NCBI GenBank assembly: GCA_046760105.1
Contig: JBHIDJ010000054.1
Location: forward strand, 1-17,575
DNA length: 17,575 bases
Reading direction: 5' to 3'
DNA from: JBHIDJ01 sp046760105
GTDB taxonomy: Bacteria > Pseudomonadota > Gammaproteobacteria > Acidiferrobacterales > SPGG2
In this document: positions 14,127 to 17,575 of the stretch, in pieces
How the letters are laid out: each line of letters starts with the position of its first letter
Numbering within the stretch: position 1 is the first letter of the stretch
Position numbers and translations under genes: made by a program
Notes under the pieces: generated by a model
What the model was told of the DNA's origin: nothing
Seen by the model: only the letters and a program-made list of their open reading frames with translations
Database searches by the model: none

Positions 14127-14970
14127 CTGTGCGTTGTGCCTGAATCGCCAACGGTCTGAACAAGGGCTCCCCGTCGATGACAAACTCTCGAACGATTGCC
14201 TGTCCGGGCACGGACGTCACCCAGGCGATCAAAGCCATGGCGCCGGCGTAATTGATCCCAGGGTAGCGCGCCGGGTTCACCGCGATAATGCCGTAGGGAT
14301 TAAACAGCCGCGTGTCTCCTTGCACCAGGATTTCCAGCGGCAGTTTGGCTCGCAGGGCAAGCCACGTGCCGCGGTCGGTGAGTGTGTAAGCGTCTAATTC
14401 GGCTGCCATCTGCAGGACTCTCCCCATGCCTTGCCCTACCTCCCGATACCAGCGACCGGCGGGTTCAATGCCGGCGGCGACCCAGAGCTCTAGCTCTTTC
14501 TTATGGGTCCCGGAATCATCGCCGCGGGACAAAAACAACGCTCCCCGCTCGGCAACGCGCGCCAGCGCAGCCGCTGAGTCCACTGTTCCGGAGATGCCCG
14601 CAGGATCCTCTTTCGGTCCGACAATTACGAAATCGTTATACATCAGGTCACGTCGATTGATGCCGTGACCCTCGCCAACGAATTGCTGCTCTGCGGCCGG
14701 CGCATGCACCATGACTGCGTCCACATCACCGTCCCTGGCCATGCGCAAGGCCTTACCGGTACCGACGGCGATGACGTGTACCTTGTAGCCGGTGCGCTGC
14801 TCAAACGGCGGGAGTAGCACACGCAACAGGCCAGAGTTGTCGGTGCTCGTGGTCGTCGCCAAGCGAACGGTGCGCTCGGCCCCATGCACCGAAGCGGCAG
14901 CTAAAGCGAATGCCAGCACGAGTAGTTGAAGGATCTGGCGCCTCCCCGACGTACACAGGTAACGCTTCAT
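14116..14970 (-). CDS. tupA: tungstate-binding periplasmic protein TupA (TupA1)
   Basis: Captures tungstate (and possibly molybdate) for TupBC. 284 residues with a Sec signal peptide (hydrophobic core LQLLVLAFALAAASVHG, probable cleavage before AERTVRL). The mature protein opens LATTTSTDNSGLL, containing the TTTS ligand motif of TupA, followed by VHVIAVGTGKALRMARDGDVDAVMVH, NRRDLMYNDFVIVGP and FLSRGDDSGTHKKELELW, the last holding the family Arg near the ligand. The ATG at 14970 has a strong GGAGGAG site (14978-14984). It is the first gene of the tup-mob-moe operon and sits 24 bases behind the predicted start point of a sigma-54 promoter. Mo versus W preference cannot be read from sequence alone. 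Confidence 0.92.
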   Translation of the reverse strand: MKRYLCTSGRRQILQLLVLAFALAAASVHGAERTVRLATTTSTDNSGLLRVLLPPFEQRTGYKVHVIAVGTGKALRMARDGDVDAVMVHAPAAEQQFVGEGHGINRRDLMYNDFVIVGPKEDPAGISGTVDSAAALARVAERGALFLSRGDDSGTHKKELELWVAAGIEPAGRWYREVGQGMGRVLQMAAELDAYTLTDRGTWLALRAKLPLEILVQGDTRLFNPYGIIAVNPARYPGINYAGAMALIAWVTSVPGQAIVREFVIDGEPLFRPLAIQAQRTVGN

Positions 14971-15003
14971 TATCTGGCTCCTCCCGCAGTGTGCCTCGGT
15001 GTT

Positions 15004-15019
15004 AGCAATTCTGGTGCCA
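15004..15019 (-). promoter_or_regulatory. sigma-54 (-24/-12) promoter of the tup operon
   Basis: On the minus strand the bases read TGGCAC-CAGAA-TTGCT, an exact match to the sigma-54 consensus TGGCAC-N5-TTGCW with the required 10-bp interval between the GG (15017-15018) and GC (15005-15006) pairs. The expected start point is near 14993, leaving a 22-23 base leader with a GGAGGAG ribosome-binding site before tupA1 ATG 14970. A sigma-54 activator gene (NtrC type) begins 245 bp away on the other strand. Confidence 0.85.
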
Positions 15020-15087
15020 ACGGACGCACTCGATCGAAAAACCCCTCAAGACGTTCGCATTACCCGTCTAACCGGGATCGTTCGCGG

Positions 15088-15105
15088 ATTGACAGTCGGG
15101 TCAAT
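15088..15105. promoter_or_regulatory. inverted repeat, possible activator site 1
   Basis: ATTGAC (15088-15093) and GTCAAT (15100-15105) form a perfect 6-bp inverted repeat with a 6-base spacer, and the second arm is followed at once by TTGAC (15106-15110). It lies about 70-85 bp upstream of the -24 element of the tup promoter, within the range where NtrC-family activators bind. TTGACA at 15089-15094 could alternatively be a -35 box for the response regulator gene. Confidence 0.45.
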
Positions 15106-15106
15106 T

Positions 15107-15135
15107 TGACGCATGGTGGACATCGTTCTGCGTCA
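15107..15135. promoter_or_regulatory. inverted repeat, possible activator site 2
   Basis: TGACGCA (15107-15113) and TGCGTCA (15129-15135) form a perfect 7-bp inverted repeat with a 15-base spacer, about 90-115 bp upstream of the tup -24 element and 130 bp before the response-regulator ATG. Position and symmetry suit an enhancer-type site for the adjacent regulator; CATAAT at its right edge could be part of the regulator's own promoter. Confidence 0.5.
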
Positions 15136-15264
15136 TAATGTCTCAGTGCGCGCAGGCTTTTAACGATTCTTTAGTGGTTTTTTCTACGTATCCGCGAGTG
15201 ACGGGAAGGCGAGTTTCTTGAATCCGTCGGCGATGCGTTATTGGACCTTGTGAAGGAGTGCACC

Positions 15265-16716
15265 ATGCCCGCGGCTGTCGATTCCGCTCCCGCCAGCACC
15301 CACGTCAGTGGTCCCTACGGGGATCCAAACCGACCCGCGTCCATCTTGGTTGTGGACGACGAACCCGGCATTCGCAGTTTCCTGCAGCGAGGCCTGGCAA
15401 AACGGTACGGATTGGTTGAAGTGGCGGAGAATAGCGAAACCGCTGACGAACTCTGCCAGCGCTGCCATTTCGACTTACTCGTCATCGATATCCGTCTGCC
15501 TGGACGCTCGGGGCTCGAATGGGTCCAGGATCTGCGTGACCAGGGTAGCACCATGGACGTCATCTTTATCACCGCTTACGCGGATATCGACGCGACCATT
15601 GCCGCGCTGCGCAGCGGGGCATCAGACTTCGTGCTCAAGCCGTTTCGACTGGAGCAGATCCTCAATGCGGTCGAGCGTTGTTTCGAACGGCGACGACTCA
15701 CGCGGGAGAATACGGCGCTCCGCCGCCAAGTCGATGACTTTGTCGATCGCTTATACGGGACCGCAGGCATGGTCGGTCAAAGCAGGGCGATGCAGGATGT
15801 TGGTGAGATCATCAAACGTATAGCGCCTACGCCGACCTCGGTATTGATTGAGGGAGAGACGGGTACGGGCAAGGAGCTCGCCGCCCGAGCGATACACAAA
15901 TTCAGCCAGCAAGATGGCGCGTTTGTGCCCGTCAATTGTGTGGCGATCGCGCCTGACTTGTTTGAAAGCGAGTTGTTCGGTCACACCAAGGGCGCCTTTA
16001 CTGGCGCGCATCAGGCCCGTGACGGGCTGTTCAGCTTTGCAGGCGGCGGCATCCTGTTTCTCGATGAGATCTCGGAGATGCCTCGCCCCCTGCAAGCCAA
16101 GCTGCTGCGGGTACTTGAGAGCCGCAAGATACGCCCCGTCGGCTCCGATCGCGAAAGCCCGGTGGATGTGCGCATTCTCACCGCGACGAATCGCAACCTG
16201 GCAGAAGAAGTAAAAAGTGGCCGCTTCCGCGAAGATCTTTACTATCGGCTCAATGTCGTGACCATCCGCATGCCGGCGTTGCGGGAACATCTTGAGGATA
16301 TTCCAGAGTTGGTGGATTTTCTGAGCAAGACGCTGGCGGTGGAGCTCGGTGTTCCACCTATTTCCTTCAGTAGAGAGGATATACGGCGATTGCAAGACTA
16401 CAGTTGGCCAGGCAATGTACGCGAGCTTAGAAATCTGATCGAGCGCGCCCTTTTGCTCGGCCGACTCCCATGGGATGCTTTGTCCGGCGAGGCAGTGGGT
16501 ACGACGACGGCACAGACGCTGGTCGCGCCGGCTCAAGGATTTCCCGCCGATTGGACACTGGAGCGGGTCGAGAAAAGTCATATGTTGCGTGTGCTGGAAA
16601 TGGCGGGCGGTAACAAGTCGGAGGCGGCGCGCCGACTCGGCGTGTCGCGCAAGACCCTCGAGCGTAAGTTGCGTTCCTGGCCAGAGACGGCTGAAAAAGC
16701 CGGGCACAGTGCGTAA
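15265..16716 (+). CDS. NtrC-type sigma-54-dependent response regulator
   Basis: A 483-residue enhancer-binding protein. Receiver domain about 26-140 with acidic pocket Asp31/Asp32, phospho-acceptor Asp75 (LLVIDIRLPG) and Lys125 (FVLKPF). Central AAA+ domain from about 175 (MVGQSRAMQDV): Walker A GETGTGKE with Lys203, the sigma-54 contact loop GAFTGA at 243-248, Walker B ILFLDE with Asp267, and WPGNVRELRNLIERALLL. A Fis-type helix-turn-helix NKSEAARRLGVSRKTLERKL is at 450-469. All motifs needed to activate sigma-54 are intact. The ATG at 15265 has AAGGAG seven bases upstream; the in-frame TTG 15241 is less likely. It is followed after 14 bases by a sensor gene, and is divergent from the tup operon, its likely target. 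Confidence 0.95.
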   Translation: MPAAVDSAPASTHVSGPYGDPNRPASILVVDDEPGIRSFLQRGLAKRYGLVEVAENSETADELCQRCHFDLLVIDIRLPGRSGLEWVQDLRDQGSTMDVIFITAYADIDATIAALRSGASDFVLKPFRLEQILNAVERCFERRRLTRENTALRRQVDDFVDRLYGTAGMVGQSRAMQDVGEIIKRIAPTPTSVLIEGETGTGKELAARAIHKFSQQDGAFVPVNCVAIAPDLFESELFGHTKGAFTGAHQARDGLFSFAGGGILFLDEISEMPRPLQAKLLRVLESRKIRPVGSDRESPVDVRILTATNRNLAEEVKSGRFREDLYYRLNVVTIRMPALREHLEDIPELVDFLSKTLAVELGVPPISFSREDIRRLQDYSWPGNVRELRNLIERALLLGRLPWDALSGEAVGTTTAQTLVAPAQGFPADWTLERVEKSHMLRVLEMAGGNKSEAARRLGVSRKTLERKLRSWPETAEKAGHSA

Positions 16717-16730
16717 CGTCAGGACCTACC

Positions 16731-17575
16731 ATGTTTAAAGTCATCAAGGCGCGAGTCCGCTCAAGTCTGCGTTACAAGCTGTTCGTGTTGGTGGTGTTTC
16801 CAGCGCTACTCGCCATGGTGACAACACTGGCGTTAACTATTTATTGGTTCACTAATTTCACGCGCGACAATCTGTTTCTTAAGGTCGAGAGCGATCTCGC
16901 CAATGCACACCATGCGTTTGAGAAGATCCTGCAAGCATACGGCACCTCCCTCCAGCGCTTGGCCGATTCTTATAGTTTTCGCAAATTGTTCACAACAACC
17001 GACGCCACCGCCTTGCAAAAAGAGTTGCGGAATTTAATACAAGAGGAAGGCTTTGCGTTTGTACATATCACTGATGAGTTAGGGAATTGGCTTTACGAGG
17101 CCGACGCCCCGCAGCGACGCAGCAGCAAGCCCACCCCGCTCACCGTTCGCGCCCTTCGCGGGCGTCCGTCGGCTGCGCTTGAGGTGTTCTCGCCCGATGA
17201 CCTCTTGCGCGAAGACCCCACGCTACCCGAACGTGTAAGCGTTCCGATCGTCGATGCAGGGCCAGGAACGTTGGCCCAACGGCAGGTCGAAGATCGCACT
17301 ATCGTGTTACGTGCCGTCTATCCGATAAGGGACACCGATGGAAAAGCCTTGGCTTTACTCGATGGCGGGGTCTTGTTAAACGGTAACGATACGCTCATCG
17401 AGGATCTTCGTGAGCGCGTCTATGGCACCCGCACGTTGCCGGAGGGCGGCCTTGGCGCGATGGCCGTGGTGCTCGATGACGTCCGTGTGACTACCAACTT
17501 TCCGCTTAAGAACGCCGATAACGCGGCAGGAACGCGTGTGCCGAAAGAAATCCGGGACGCGGTGCTGGGGGAAGG
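16731..17575 (+). CDS. membrane sensor protein, probably the cognate histidine kinase (partial, 3' end outside window)
   Basis: An open frame from ATG 16731 runs to the window edge, giving 281 residues without a stop. It begins with a basic N-terminus (MFKVIKARVRSSLRYKL), one transmembrane helix at about 17-40 (LFVLVVFPALLAMVTTLALTIYWF), then a long extracytoplasmic region (ESDLANAHHAFEKILQAYGTSLQRLADS..., ...GFAFVHITDELGNWLYEAD..., ...RTIVLRAVYPIRDTDGKALALLDGGVLLNGNDTLIEDLRERVYG) with the look of a Cache-type ligand-binding domain. Kinase, HAMP or other output domains would lie beyond 17575 and are not seen. Its place 14 bases after an NtrC-type regulator makes a histidine kinase most likely; a chemoreceptor or cyclase output cannot be excluded. 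The periplasmic ligand is unknown. Confidence 0.8.
   Translation, partial: MFKVIKARVRSSLRYKLFVLVVFPALLAMVTTLALTIYWFTNFTRDNLFLKVESDLANAHHAFEKILQAYGTSLQRLADSYSFRKLFTTTDATALQKELRNLIQEEGFAFVHITDELGNWLYEADAPQRRSSKPTPLTVRALRGRPSAALEVFSPDDLLREDPTLPERVSVPIVDAGPGTLAQRQVEDRTIVLRAVYPIRDTDGKALALLDGGVLLNGNDTLIEDLRERVYGTRTLPEGGLGAMAVVLDDVRVTTNFPLKNADNAAGTRVPKEIRDAVLGE

Noticed and set aside
15241..15264. TTG start for the response regulator
   Set aside because: ATG 15265 has a well-spaced AAGGAG site; the extra eight residues are not part of the receiver domain.
15751..16707. 318-residue minus-strand open frame
   Set aside because: It is antisense to the AAA+ and DNA-binding parts of the response regulator, whose motifs are all intact; the antisense protein resembles nothing known.

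Overview
The window looks like chromosomal DNA of a gammaproteobacterium. The evidence is the surE-pcm-nlpD-rpoS gene order, an RpoS-type sigma factor, and an NtrC-type regulator facing a sigma-54 promoter. The exact lineage cannot be fixed from the window. A ferrochelatase with an internal cysteine cluster and a tungstate/molybdenum-cofactor locus would fit an environmental, possibly chemolithotrophic or anaerobically respiring bacterium, but that is inference.

Layout. 1-2617: on the minus strand, an alaC-like aminotransferase followed by homoserine dehydrogenase, translationally coupled, with a degenerate heptamer array directly after the hom stop codon. 2762-3169: a small Mth938-domain protein on the plus strand whose stop codon lies in a GC-rich palindromic repeat. 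3130-3318: a repeat cluster between two convergent genes. 3323-6678: surE-pcm-nlpD-rpoS on the minus strand (stationary-phase survival, protein repair, cell-division amidase activation). 6888-7976: ferrochelatase on the plus strand.

8184-14970: a minus-strand locus for oxyanion uptake and molybdenum/tungsten cofactor synthesis, in transcription order tupA1, tupA2, tupB, tupC, mobA, mobB, moeA, then (after an inserted unit) moaB. The inserted unit at about 8712-9250 is a four-helix-bundle (S23/IVP-family) gene flanked by heptamer arrays in inverted orientation. It fits exactly between the moeA stop and the moaB start and looks like a small mobile or RNA-processed element.

15004-17575: divergent from tupA1 lie an NtrC-type sigma-54 response regulator and the start of a membrane sensor gene that runs off the window. 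A canonical -24/-12 promoter (TGGCAC-N5-TTGCT) reads into tupA1, with inverted repeats 70-130 bp upstream of it. The simplest model is that this two-component system switches on the whole uptake and cofactor operon through sigma-54.

The points most worth following are the sigma-54/two-component control of the tup-mob-moe operon, the heptamer-flanked four-helix-bundle unit, and the tandem TupA pair with a changed ligand motif in the second copy.
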